NCBI GenBank assembly: GCA_963662155.1
Contig: OY759263.1
Location: 41,202,584-41,266,583, forward strand
Length of the DNA stretch: 64,000 nt
Source of the DNA: Lamellibrachia columna
Lineage: Eukaryota > Annelida > Polychaeta > Sabellida > Siboglinidae
Reading direction: 5' to 3'
Within the stretch, counting starts at the first letter, position 1, and the number at the start of each line of letters is the position of its first letter. Below the pieces are notes generated by a model. It searched no databases. It saw nothing but the letters and a program-made list of their open reading frames with translations, and was not told the origin of the DNA. Shown here piece by piece: positions 34,568 to 45,800 of this stretch. Both the position numbers and the translations under genes were made by a program.

Positions 34568-36485
34568 CAGGTATGGGTTCAAGTATTCAAGTACTTGTGT
34601 ACAGCAAGTACTGTACTTGGATTTGTACTTGCCATTTTACCGAGTGCAGTACCTATACATGTATTTGACCGTCAAAGTACTTGGACTTGGCAAGTACTTT
34701 TTACGTTTTCGTTAAATATTTGGCTCTATCTGAAGAATTTGGAAAAATTATCGTGTGTTTACTGTTGTTTTTCTTTCTCACAAAGCTTGAAACATAAATG
34801 ATGGTGCAATGTTTACAATAACAAGTGGTAATAATACATAGTTAATAAACTGTAATGATGACCATATTAATTGATCACAGTGTCCATGTTATGTCTGTCA
34901 ATGAATAGCTAAGGGCAGTGCTGGATGTTGATTGGTTTATATACATAAAGGGGAGGAGCTACATAAGCACTTACAGACATATCAGCTGAGATTTAGCCAT
35001 TGAACCCTTCAATCAACCATACATACATTATCAATGACAGGATTATTTGAAGCCATGAGTCAAATACATAAACTAACTGATCTTTTGATCAGCTATTTTG
35101 GCTTGAACTGGTTTCAGATGATCCGAAGCCAACAATTCACTTGTATTATGGTAGACATAATTAACTTGATACTATGATACCCAAAAAAGGCAACAGGCAG
35201 CATATTTTCCCAGTTCATGCCATAATCTGTTTGTTTAATTAAGCCACTAGGAAGTCCATAAAGGGCCATTCATCACTTGAACCACCAGTTAGCCATTAAA
35301 TGCCTTTGATGCAGTCAGGAGACCATGCCACTTAGCACTGGCTGACAGTGCTAACTGCTAAGAACTGCCAGCTGAGGCTTCCTCTGTAGAAGTAAAGTGA
35401 CTCAAGTCAGCCTCCTACACCTCAACAGCCTCCTACACCAGAATAATTTGGTGCCAGCAGTCTGGCTAAAAAGGGGGTTTTGAGCCTGTTGTGTGGGCCT
35501 GTTCTAACCCTCTAAACAACAAGTAGCCTAAGATCAGAAAATATAAATAGCAAAATTCTAATATAAACAGATTGCAAATTGCAACACTGCCTGTGTGAAC
35601 CAAAAGAAGACAAACTGAACTGATGCATAAGACGTAAATTGTTATCATGTGGTCTTTATTGCAAACAAGGACAAACAAACATAAGACGTTGTTTGTTATC
35701 ATGTGGTCTTTATTGCAAACAAGGACAAACAAACATAAGACGTTGTTTGTTATCATGTGGTCTTTATTGCAAACAAGGACAGACAAACTTTTCAAACTGA
35801 CAAATGACAAATCTTCTCACCTTTACCCCTTCAAATGATGTACATGTTTAGGGGGGGATAATATTTAATCACTGGTAGACTAACTAAAGATATTTGAGCA
35901 TATCTATATGTTTGTAAAATGGAGGGGTTTGTAAAAGGTAACCATATGTTTGGGGTTCTCATTTGTTTGTAGGGGTAGGCATTCGTCTTTCTTAATAACA
36001 TATTACATATATTGCAGTAAACCATAATTATACTGTATGGGTCTACGGAGAACTTCCCTACTTTACAAAGTATGTTACAACTATCAGATATACATTCCTA
36101 AAAGAAAAAATGCAACAAAATATGTGACAGTGATTAATTTAAGATGATCCTTGTTTAATTCATTGATTAGACCATATCCCCTGCCCAGATCTGGAGGACT
36201 CATGACTGACCCTTGACTGCAATTGCTAACAATGACTCAAGTGCTTCATAACAAGTTCAGTATGGGATCAGTGACAAGCAGCATGTCTCATGAAACCATT
36301 ATGAAACATAAATGTAGCATTTGATGTACTTGACTTGACAAAATTTTTCAAACTACTTTGTACTTGTACTTTTCCAAAAGTATTTGTACTTGCCTTTATT
36401 TTTTAGACAAGTACTTGGACTTGGCAAAACTGAAAGTTCTTGTTCTTGTACTTAAGTACATTGCCCATGTACTTGACCATACCTG
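34568..36485. mobile_element. hAT-type MITE, 1.9 kb
   Basis: The ends are CAGGTATGGGTTCAAGTA and TACTTGACCATACCTG, imperfect inverted repeats followed inward by many AGTACTTG motifs. Flanking 8-bp sequences ACAAACAC and ACAAAAAC match at 7 of 8, the duplication length of hAT elements. No transposase is seen, so it would be non-autonomous. It contains a three-copy 54-bp tandem repeat at 35,641-35,800. Confidence 0.78.
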
Positions 36486-36657
36486 ACAAAAACCAGCATC
36501 TACTGCACGCTCTGATCATTCTGTTCAACTGCTACAATAGTTCAGTCATTCACATAAAATACCTAGTAATGCAACCGTCCTTTTGAATGATGAATGACAA
36601 TGCAATGAGTTTGAACAGAAACCTCCCAATCAGATCCATATATAGTGTATATGCTAC

Positions 36658-36900
36658 CTTTTGATGAAGAGCACCTGGCCGGCCGATAGTGATTCACATT
36701 CTCATCTTTCTGCAATACAGACACTGGCGACACCTTGTGGTAGATCCAACATTCCCACAGCCATGGTACATAGTCAATAGCTACACACGGGATGTCCTTC
36801 ATGCAGGCCGCCTCACAGTCTCGGAGGGAGTATCCGCGGCTCTGTAGCGTGCCCCCAGCTGCCCGACGATGTCCCCACTTACTGAAGGTCGACCACCCCA
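36658..36900 (-). CDS. PAN/apple-like domain exon
   Basis: A 243-bp exon, acceptor CTTGCAG and donor GTAGCA, phase 1-1. Pattern: GWSTFSKWG lead, DCEAACMKDIPCVAIDY, ECWIYHK and NHYRPARC. It is a paralogue of the exon at 32,928 and follows the putative signal exon, so it would be the N-terminal domain of the mature protein. Confidence 0.72.
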
Positions 36901-37112
36901 CTGCAAGAGGAAAGGTCATGACACGCAAACAATAACACTTGTTAACTCAACCACCCAACTGTAACAAGATTTCTGGTTGTTGCAACATTTAGACTTTTGA
37001 TGATTTATATTTCATTTTAAGGCATCAAAGTCAATAAAATACATTAATTAAGAATAACATTCTGGTACTTCTCAGGAAATATGGGAAGAGCTTTTATTCA
37101 TACACCCACACG

Positions 37113-38030
37113 CAGGATTGAAAAAAATCATGATTTAAAAAATAATAATTTAAATTTGATTTTTTCCCCTTTAAATCTGATTTTTTTTTATCTGGTATAT
37201 AGACATTTATATATTTTATATTTATAAACTCTTTCAATCGTGTTCTATTCAAATCGATTTGGACACTTGTCTTAACAGAGGGTACATGATTTTTGCTTAT
37301 ATAAAGACATTAGACAACGTCCACAAGGCCTCACCCCCTGTAGTTGCATATGTCTTGGAAAGGAAAGCATGCTGTGTGTCTGTGGCTGTTGCAGTGATAA
37401 TTATTGTTTGCTGAGAGGGTGGATTAGCACCTGTCCAGGGCTCTGTGTATTCTAAGGGTCTCCAACCAGACTGCAAACTGGTACAGTATTAAAAAATTGT
37501 AGCCCAGACTGTCTCACTTGAGTCAACATACTGAATTGGTAACACCTAGCACAACTCTAAGTGGACTTTAACTCAGTCTCCAACTAGACTGCAAACTGGT
37601 ACAGTATTAAACAATTGTAGCCCAGACTGTCCCACTTGAGTCAACATAATGAATTGGTAACAACTAGCACAAGCTCTAAGTGGACTTTAACTCAAGGCTT
37701 TGACTTGAAAAGATACTCTGGAAGACAAGTTTGTGTGGCTTCACTGCATTCAGAAAGGGAATAGCTCAAACATACACAATGTCATAAAATATTTGACTAT
37801 CAGGCTATCTGATGACAATACAACTACACAAGTGTGCACACTTTGTGCTTTTGTATTAAAAACATACAAAACTTTGTTGATCTCAATGCTTGTAAACAAT
37901 TATTTGTGTTAAATTCATATAAATCAGCGATTAAAAAAATCGGAAGTAAAAAAAAAATCATAAATCAATGATTTTTTTTTGAGTGATTTAAATCATGATT
38001 TAAATCAATGATTTAAATCAAACAACCCTG
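37113..38030. mobile_element. hAT-type MITE, 0.92 kb
   Basis: The left end is CAGGATTG and the right end CAACCCTG, followed inward on both sides by runs of GATTTAAATCA. Flanks CCCACACG and CCCACACA match at 7 of 8 bases, a typical hAT target duplication. The interior has a 117-bp direct duplication (about 37,455-37,685, ACTGCAAACTGGTACAGTAT) and no coding capacity. Confidence 0.82.
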
Positions 38031-38150
38031 CCCACACACCACACACACTCCACATACACCACACACATGCACCACACACACCACTCATCCCACACACACA
38101 CCACAAACACACCACACACACACACACCACACCACACCCACCCCCACCTG
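38031..38150. repeat. CA-rich microsatellite
   Basis: Imperfect (CA)n with CCACACAC units directly after the hAT MITE. It includes one copy of the MITE target duplication. Confidence 0.85.
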
Positions 38151-38200
38151 ATTTTGTTTACATTATGATTTTTTATTTCCAGGTAGAACAATACACATAC

Positions 38201-38339
38201 TGGAGGCTTCAATGATGGTTCCATTGTCATGGTGGTGATGGTGGTGTCGTTGGTCACAGTCACCATTAGGACAGTCTGCACTGGCACAGTACCACAAGGC
38301 TGCCATGGCAATGAGGCAAAGCTGCCATTTCCTGCATTC
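38201..38339 (-). CDS. Putative signal-peptide exon
   Basis: A 139-bp exon with acceptor GTGTAG and donor GTATGT, entering in phase 0 and leaving in phase 1, which matches the PAN exon at 36,658. The frame reads basic RKWQ, a hydrophobic stretch (LCLIAMAALWYCASA) with a good signal-peptidase site after ASA, then DCPNGDCDQR, five His and NGT. The start codon must lie in an upstream exon, because an in-frame TAG spans the acceptor. I see that exon nowhere, so this entry is an inference from the peptide and the phase. Confidence 0.5.
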
Positions 38340-38806
38340 CTACACATGGAATAATAAAAACTGGCTGTCATAATTAATACAATACCATACACTACAGAAC
38401 AGTGGTATATTTGAGGGGGTAATTTGGGATAATAATTTTTCTTCAGTAACCTGTTGTGCCACTGCATGATAGCACGACAAACAAATAGTTGCGAGATTCT
38501 AAATATGCCACTGCTACAGAACATCATCATTCTATGGATTAGCAATATAGGGGGCTGGTACTTTTTGCTAGATGGGCTAGTGCATTATAGTATGTATAAT
38601 GGTGATTTTATATCCCATTTATATAATTATATACTCAATTTAAAAAATTATATATTTTATAACTTATTTATTTATTTATATGTATATGGATTTTCCGTAC
38701 AATGGTGATTCAACATCCCATTTATATAATTATACTCAATAATTTGTTGTGCTATTTTTATTTTATATTGATTTTTGCATACAATGGGGACTTCACATCC
38801 GTTTTA

Positions 38807-38844
38807 TTTCCTTCATACTGGCCTGTAGGCCAGTATGAAGGAAA
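38807..38844. repeat. Perfect 17-bp hairpin
   Basis: TTTCCTTCATACTGGCC, a four-base TGTA loop, then the exact reverse complement. The surrounding 38,345-38,950 is AT-rich with two copies of a CCCATTTATATAATTATA segment and no gene. Confidence 0.9.
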
Positions 38845-38954
38845 CATTGGCGAGGTAATTACTGGCTCAAATGTTTTGGAATTTGCAAGAATTAAACATT
38901 TTATATTTCAGTTTAGAATCTCAGTATTTCCAACACTGGTAGTAAATTGAGTTT

Positions 38955-39570
38955 CACAATATCAACTGCACTAATTAGTAGCTGCCTTGACTATTGTAAC
39001 TCACTACTAAATAACAATGCTAAGAGACTTAGCTAAACTCCAATGAGAACAAAAGTGTCTGGCATGTGTGGTACTCAGGGCACCTCGTTTTCACCATCAC
39101 TACCACTATTTAAACAGTTACACTTGCTTCCTGTTACTTATCAAATCAATTTTAAACTGTCCTGTCCACTCTTACATATCGTGCTCTATCTACACAACAA
39201 CTACCCTACTTGGCTAGCCTCCTGCATCTTTCAAATATCCCTAGGAGGCTCAGATCATCCATTTCACAACAATTTATTGTTCCTAAAACTAAACTTAACT
39301 TGGGCAAACATGCTTTCTCTGTCATTGCACCTAGGGTCTGGAATGAACTCCCCATCACTTTGAAAACATCTGAAACCACAGCTATCTTAAAAAAAAATCG
39401 ACATATTTATTCCAAATTGCATACATTTTCAGTTGTTCCTCATTCTGATGACTTTTGTGCATCCATATTCATGATTAAGCTTAATAATTATGTTTTGTTG
39501 CACCTCTGAGCTCAGGTTCTTGAGGATATACGAATTGCAGAAGTTAATTATTATTATTATTTGCCTATTT
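38955..39570 (+). mobile_element. L2/CR1-like LINE 3' fragment
   Basis: The C-terminal end of a LINE ORF2, with frameshifts: ISSCLDYCNSLL, LHLLPVTYQINFKL, then in another frame PRRLRSSIS and APRVWNELPITLK. It ends near ATTATTATTATT. It is the intact counterpart of the split copy at 42,890. Confidence 0.82.
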
Positions 39571-39734
39571 TGAAAACCATACTGCATTGTTAGCATTCAC
39601 CACCTATGTTCACAGCAGCTCTGGATCTGGATGATTATTCTTTACCCAGCAAAGTCCTATCAGTATTTGAATATTGCGCTGAGGGGTTATTTCATAGCTT
39701 CTTTGTTGAAAGTTCTTTCTCTAGAGGTATATAC

Positions 39735-40030
39735 GTATATGGTCGGTTAGAGATAGAGACTATCACTTTATGAGTCCACAACACGTTTACCCCGTGACTA
39801 TGTCAGTATGTGGGATATTTTACTTCCTGGGCCTGACATATAGCCACCATGTTGGTGGAAGGGACCTATAAAGCTAGTTCAGTGTCTCATCCGAAAGACA
39901 TAGGCAATGCCAATGTGGGACGGCCTATGTTTGGAAAGGGCAGCAGGTGGACTCGAACTCTGCCTCTGGTTCTCTCGATTGACAGACACTGTGACTGTAA
40001 CTCCCGAGGCCGAGCTATCGCACCCCACTA
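39735..40030 (-). mobile_element. tRNA-derived SINE
   Basis: Read on the minus strand it starts near GGGGTGCGATAGCTCGG, an A-box-like segment. A B-box AGTTCGAGTCC follows about 58 bases later, as in a tRNA-derived polymerase III promoter. The body contains CGGATGAGACACTGAACT, a motif common in such SINEs. No poly(A) tail or target duplication is clear. Confidence 0.6.
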
Positions 40031-42889
40031 TTTTCGAGATTCTACACTATAACATTATTTTGCATGATTTAATTTATAGTATGACAGTTGTGTCAATATA
40101 ATAACAGTTTTTTGAAGTAAAAAGTTAATTCCAATTGCATTCTATAAACAGAATCTAGACGCACACATAATTTCCGTCTCCATGAAAAGTACACTCTGCA
40201 TTCAGGCGATGATGTGTGCGACAAACAGTGGCGCCACAGTACGGAGCCTGGATAATCGAGGCTACACCACACATGATGATAAACGGTTATTCAGCGGTGT
40301 CTTTTAGAATCACTTTATATTGCCGTCTGCAGATAGAAACAACGCCATGGACACGTCTCTCTTTAATAGGACTGGGTGAAAATATGCATTTCCCGTCAAA
40401 CGTCGTCTACCGCTTGGCCGTGGCCAAGCCGAAGAAAACGGCACCAGTTCAAAAAATGTCTACCGAATATAAAGTACTTACCATTTTGCAAGATATGCCT
40501 ATGCAAAGAAACACCAAATGGTAATAAGATCAGCAGAAATACATGTTCACATCTACGTTATAGGCCTTATTATAGAAGCGGGTGTTCGACCGCCGTTTTA
40601 AAAACACGACGACACGGTTGATTATAAAATTTGGATCGAGAGGACAGGAACACGGAAGTGGGAAAATTATTCTTCGAGAACTAACGTTGATGTTCACAGT
40701 AAACAAATTAAATGCAATTTACAATATATGTGTAATACTGTTGAACATAAACAAACTTAGCATAGCTCCAGAACAGGAGGTGTTTATTATCGTTCAATGG
40801 TTGCGTTTTATGGAGTTGGATCTCTGCCGTTCCGCTAGGCACAAAATAACACATTCATTCGCTAGGTGGCATGTCTAGTTGTTAGGCAATGTCTTGGTAC
40901 GGACCCGGGAACGGACTACAGTCAGAATCCGTCCGCCATTACAACGATAAAGAGTCCCAAGGAAAAAATTAATTGTGCAGTTGGGGTTTATTTGTGAGAG
41001 CAGAAATTGTATGAATAAGTGAGTGGAAGTGATGTTTTTGTGCACAGTAGCATCTAAGCTTTGAAATGATGCCATTTGTCAGTTGGTATACAAGTTGCCT
41101 AAGGACACAGTGGCCATCAGGCAGGGTGTACTCATATTTTGGAAACCGGGGGATTTCATGGCAGAAATGCAGGAGTGTCATGCATTGAAGCAATTTGTGC
41201 GAAAAGGAGGTATGTAATTTTCACGAATTTCACACACCAGGTGTCTTAGTGGGTCTGTCATTTGCTGTGAATTAAAAAAAATTGTAGGATAAATTTTCAA
41301 TGTAGGCGCAAGAACGTTATAATGGTCGTCTATGGGAAAAGTGACTGTGGTCCGTGCCCAGACAAATTTGTAATCATTAGCGTTCTGAATTTTGCGAGTA
41401 CTTGTGTCAATGGTAAAACTTGTATATATAATGTGACGTGTTGGGCAAAATGCCAGTATGACCAAAACGCGAAGGCATTGGGCAAATTTGGGTTGTATCG
41501 CGCAACGCCATCGGCATCGGGGTGTAGGCCTTTCGCGCACATATTTAAAAGGGTCGTCCCAGTATCGTTGCATCGGATACAGACACAGCTGAGTCAATCA
41601 CTGGTTACGGGACTAATTGCTGTCCCCACAAATAAAGATTAGAATATAATTTATTTATCCGAGTTGCACAGCATTACTGCATGAAAATGCATTGTTTCTG
41701 AATAGAACAACAATATGAACCACTCTGACGCAGTGGCGGATCAACCAATAGGCACTATAGGCACGTGCCAGGGCCCACGAAAGCAAGGGGCCCACGAAAA
41801 TAGCCGAGCATATTTTTGTAGACTGAATGTTCCCGAAAACCAGCTATGTTTTGGCATATCCTGATGTAGGCCTTACATGTTTTAATGTTTTTAAAGACAT
41901 TATAGAGGTGTTATTAAGGAGTGATCATTATTTATCGTGGAACTAGTGAGGGGGACGTATTGGCTAGATTTGAAATCCAACTCACCCCCAAATCCTGTGT
42001 ACTAAAAACTGAGCCCTCCCTTCATTCCTTGGTTCCCCTCCTGATAAGTTATGGCCGCTCCCTGTTTTCAGCTGTGCTTTCCGAAATGGCAATCGCGAAG
42101 TGCGAGCGCACACGAAACTGTGATGCGAACAAATTGTGGTCGGGTAATAATGTAACAGTTTTACACCAATACGTTTGTTGTTGCATGGTTTATTACAGGA
42201 ACAAAGAAACAGGCCAGCAAAGCCAAAGTATTCTTGCATGTAGGAGTTGGCTTTTTGTAATATCGGTTGCTCACATTTTCGCCGGTGACGAGATGTGTAC
42301 GGAATTAATGTCCTCTCTGCCTCTGGCTCTGTGATACGGCGGCATTTTATAGATTATAATAATTAAGTTTTTTGTTATTCACCCAGTTAGCATACAACTT
42401 ATATGTTAGATTAAGTAGGTTAGCAACATTTGAAAAGTAAGATTATACACATGTACTGTAGTAATATATAAATGATGAAGTTACAAAATAATTATAATAA
42501 ATTAGCATACGTCTTTGGATGATGAGGTGGTTAAAATATAAACAAACCCAAAATAGGATTGACTGAGTAAATCACGATTTAAATGATGTGTACTTGTGTT
42601 TTAATAATTGCTGGATACACCCGTGTGAAATAAGTGTCGAAGACGCCTCAACCTTTTTAGGTTCGCAGTAGGGCCAACTGATGCCAGGTGGTGACGCATA
42701 TATCCGTAAATACCAAAGTGGTCATTCGAAACGTCAGAAAAAGCAAAAACAAAACGAAGAAGCCAAAATGAAGAAGACCGTGCGTCTACATCTGTATCTA
42801 AAGCTCTCAAGTATGTAAATCCTGTTTCTATCATATTCGGGATCTCCGTCGAATTCGGCGTCACATATCTATATCTACTGCTAATACAA
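40031..42889. other. No supportable gene
   Basis: This is intergenic or intronic sequence. Several 60-140-residue open frames (for example 41,178-41,597 minus, 41,322-41,642 plus) overlap on opposite strands and resemble nothing I recognise. A CAGTGGCGGATC sequence at 41,731 resembles a hAT terminal repeat, but I find no partner end. Confidence 0.4.
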
Positions 42890-43044
42890 TATCAATGACA
42901 TTAATTAGTAGCCGCCTTGACTATTGTAATTCACTACTAAATAACATTGCTAAAACAGACTTGGCTAAACTCCAACGAGTACACAATTGTCTGGCACGTG
43001 GTTCTCAGGGCACCTCGGTTTTCACCGTCACTACCACTACTTAA

Positions 43045-44503
43045 GGTAGGTAGTAAGGATTAAAAATGTGATTTTGGTTAAAAAAATTAAAAATGACTTT
43101 CCTTACTATTTCCATGATTTTATATGTATACTTGAATATGGAAATAACATTTTACATGAAATCCTGATAAAATATGACTAAAATGTGGTTTTTGTTAACG
43201 TCCTGGCAAAATTGTGTACTAAAAAATGTCCTTAGTAACGACTTTAAGCCTTGGATACGTAAAATTATATTAATCTTATGACAAATTTTCGAAATGGACT
43301 ATAGACAGGAAGCCATCCTCTGTAAACAGGATGTGGCCAACATTAGCCAACCGTATGTCTTGTTATATAGAGCCATCAAATTGTACAAGCTGTTTTGTGA
43401 ATTTTTTTTTATCTATCAATATCATCTTTTACAACGGCCACCCGGTGGTAATATATATATTGATATTTCATTTATATTGTTGATCAATGACTAGCAACTG
43501 ATAGATGTAGAATGGGATCAAAAAGAAATAGATCGAGAGTCAAAAAAAGAAAGTTTTACGGAGGTAAACAAAGTAGCCAAGATGGCGGCGCCCATGATGC
43601 AAACCCGGAAGTGTTAAATAAATCGACTTCGCAGGTAAAACTTAATTGCAATCCTGACGACTATCCTGCAGTAAGTGATGGACAATTATGCCAGGAGGGT
43701 TTTATTCTCTTTGATGTAAAAATCTTGTGCAGATATATTGGAGAAAACTGTCCGTGTTCCGAGTGCCTAATAAAATCATTGAGCTTGTATAGCGAAAGAT
43801 GGCGTTCGTGTGAAAAAGTCCATCAAAAAATCTTGCGACCGTTCAAAGAAACGAAGAAAAGTTATGCGGGCCATCAAGAAAGGTTTTCAGGATGACCTGA
43901 ATGCACAGGAAGGACAGACATATGAATGAGGTGGTTTCTGAGGTAAATTACTCGATTTTTGTAAGTGAAGAAATCTATTTTGTCGTTTTCTGAAATTGTA
44001 CTTTTTTGTGTGGGCTGCTGACGCGCTCTGTTACAATAACTAACCAACATAAGTGAACCAAACTTGGCACAATGATGCATACATAATATGCCTATTGCAT
44101 GAATTAAAGCTAAACATGATATCTTATAGTGTTTTTAAGTTACGACCGTCCAAATTTTAAAATTAAGTAAAAAAGCCATAAAAAATTATGCTCCCGTAAT
44201 CTAGTCTTATTTTGCTTAAACAGTACAATATATCTCAATTCTGTCATATTCATGCAGTAGACCTACATGCAAGTTAACTATGTACTGAATTGCAACTTTG
44301 TCCCTTGAATACTTTTTTGGCTAGAGCGCACCAGAGAAAAGCATGTATTTTATATTATGGTGGCCATCTTGAATACCTAATTTGCATAATTTATGCGAAA
44401 ACGCAATTTTTTTTTTAATTGTGTGCTTCTGTTTTCATATAAGCAAATACTCTTGGATTATCTTGAAAACTCAAGATTTTTGTTAAAATCCTTATTACCT
44501 ACC
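43045..44503 (+). mobile_element. TTAA-class DNA transposon (Kolobok or piggyBac type), 1.46 kb
   Basis: Inverted ends GGTAGGTAGTAAGGAT and ATCCTTATTACCTACC (one mismatch) are flanked by TTAA at 43,041-43,044 and 44,504-44,507. The empty site is visible in the related LINE at about 39,108, which reads CTATTTAAACAG, so the insertion and its duplication are documented within the window. The element carries a remnant transposase N-terminus and lacks the catalytic part, so it is a deletion derivative. Confidence 0.85.
43512..43920 (+). pseudogene. Remnant of a Mutator-like transposase N-terminus
   Basis: The 127-residue frame from ATG starts with a basic KKRKFYGG segment, then GFILFDVKILCRYIGENCPCSEC, a Cys-rich zinc-like motif. 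Homology appears to continue in another frame (RAIKKGFQDDLNAQEG) up to a stop near 43,929, so there is a frameshift near 43,810. The combination resembles the N-terminus of Mutator-like transposases from TTAA-target elements; this is from memory of the family pattern. Confidence 0.5.
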
Positions 44504-44668
44504 TTAAACAGATGCACTGGCTTCCAGTTTCTTATCGAATTGATTTTAAGCTGTCCACTCTTACAAATCGTGCTCTATCTACACAACAACCACCCTATTT
44601 AGCTAGTCTCCTGCATCTTTCAAATATCCCCAGGCAGCTAAGATCATCAATTTCACAACTTATTGTAC

Positions 44669-45468
44669 CATGCGGGAATGGAGTACACCTTGCAGTTAAC
44701 GGATCGCATCGGATACTTGACCGTGCTCTTCTCTAGAGCCTTGATGTGCGCCATCTACATGGTCGGATTCAGGGTGGCCTTCTTTGCAAACAAGGTGGCA
44801 TTGACGATGTTTATCCTGTAATCAGGGTTGGGCCCTCCAGCCATGAGCGCAAACGCAGCCTTACTGCGCACCAGTCGTATCTTGACATCGACGCCGTTGA
44901 TCAGGAATTTATCTTGCAGAAAGAGATCCACGTGGAGTCGGCCCATCAGGTCGACCACTCGACTCCTTACGATGTTCGCTCGTCGAGCCACAAACCCTGC
45001 TTTAGCCGCGGCTCCGTCGACTATCTCGACGGCATCCATGTGAGTGGCCGTATCCTTGTGCCACAGCTGACCCGTCAGTTGCGTGTCCTTGGGACCGTAG
45101 CTCAGCAGCGTCTCGATGTAAGCACGATATGCGTACGTGTTGGTCGAAGGGGTCACGAGCGTGCCGTTCAGGTAGACGTCGACTTGATTGAACAGCGAAT
45201 GCAGCCAGTTATTCACTGGTCCCACGGGGTCGTCCCCGTTGGTTCGTGTCACCTTCACCTGCACGTATAGCATCGTGTTGGCGAGATCCAGGTAATCGTC
45301 GCCCGATCCGGGTATCAGGAATTCTATCGATCCACCCGAGTCCAGAGAGGCCATGGGTTGATTTTCCACTACGTGGCTGTTGACGATGCTTGTCTGAGTG
45401 GGGGGTACGGTAAAGAGATCTAGTTCGGTCATGACACCTTCGCACGACTGTCTATGTACGAAAGCCAT
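44669..45468 (-). pseudogene. Major capsid protein (F54H12.2-like double jelly roll), N-terminal part
   Basis: ATG at 45,468. The N-terminus shows the family signature ELDLFTVPPTQTSI, then GGSIEFLIPGSGDDYLDL and later GRLHVDLFLQDKFLING. The frame meets TAG at 44,755-44,757. The same frame then continues with family-like sequence (HIKALEK, KYPMRSV) to 44,669, where LINE sequence begins, so roughly the first half to two-thirds survives. In Maverick virions this protein would form the capsid shell. The preceding pX-like gene overlaps its start by about 17 bases. Confidence 0.82.
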
Positions 45469-45798
45469 CGTTATCGAATATGTCGGCCTCACGTTTCGTT
45501 GAAGTCTGTCTCTTGCGTCGTCTCGTTGCTGAAGTGACTCCTTTCTTCGCCGGTGCGCGTTTTATACGTTTACGAGGTCGCACGGCAGGGGCCAAAACAT
45601 GAAGTCGTCGGCTATGCGCACGCCGGTCTTCAATGCCCCCTTTCCCAACGCCACGACACCTCTCTTGATGAGTGGCATGGCGCTGCGCAGCAGGCCTCCT
45701 AACAGACTGCCTAGTCCGTGACCTCGTTGGTATTGGGCACCGGCGAAGTAGGGCAGTGCACCACCCGCCTGACGCGCGTAATACTCGGTGTAATTCAT
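45452..45798 (-). pseudogene. Small basic pX/pVI-like virion protein, frameshifted
   Basis: Starts MNYTEYYARQAGGALPYFAG, then a glycine-rich GHGLGSLLGGLL and an amphipathic stretch. A frameshift near 45,600 moves the remaining basic tail (RPRKRIKRAPAKK, RRRKRQ, ending in a DIF-containing motif) into another frame. The order just before the capsid gene and the Gly-rich plus basic composition match small core or membrane-active proteins of Mavericks. SLLGG fits an adenovirus-type protease site (L-x-G-G), which is an inference. Confidence 0.65.
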
Positions 45799-45800
45799 CT

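Larger units (their letters stand above)
42..38339 (-). other. Modular EGF/PAN secreted-protein gene (partial, 3' end outside window)
   Basis: This is the span of one probable gene, assembled from 18 exons that each have splice consensus sites on the minus strand. The order is a signal-peptide exon, PAN, EGF, PAN, then 14 EGF exons, with a possible linker exon at the left edge. Internal exons are all phase 1-1 with lengths divisible by three, the hallmark of exon-shuffled extracellular proteins. The EGF domains lack the Asp/Asn-Glu calcium-binding signature before the first Cys, so they are probably not calcium-binding. No transmembrane or cytoplasmic exon is seen, and the 3' end lies beyond position 1. 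I do not recognise a named orthologue. That the exons form one gene is an inference from shared strand, phase and continuity. Two adjacent genes remain possible, for example split around the 18-26 kb intron. Confidence 0.7.
42890..44667 (+). mobile_element. LINE 3' fragment split by a TTAA element, fused to the viral element
   Basis: 42,890-43,040 and 44,504-44,667 together align to the LINE fragment at 38,955-39,285 (CCGCCTTGACTATTGTAA; then GCACTGGCTTCCAGTTTCT and ATCTTTCAAATATCCC). The interruption is exactly one TTAA-flanked insertion. On its right the LINE stops at ACTTATTGTACC and runs directly into the truncated capsid gene. Confidence 0.88.

Noticed and set aside
41178..41642. Overlapping 139- and 106-residue frames on opposite strands
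   Set aside because: No recognised motif, no splice or promoter evidence, and typical chance lengths.
41731..41830. hAT terminal repeat CAGTGGCGGATC
   Set aside because: No partner end or target duplication was found nearby.
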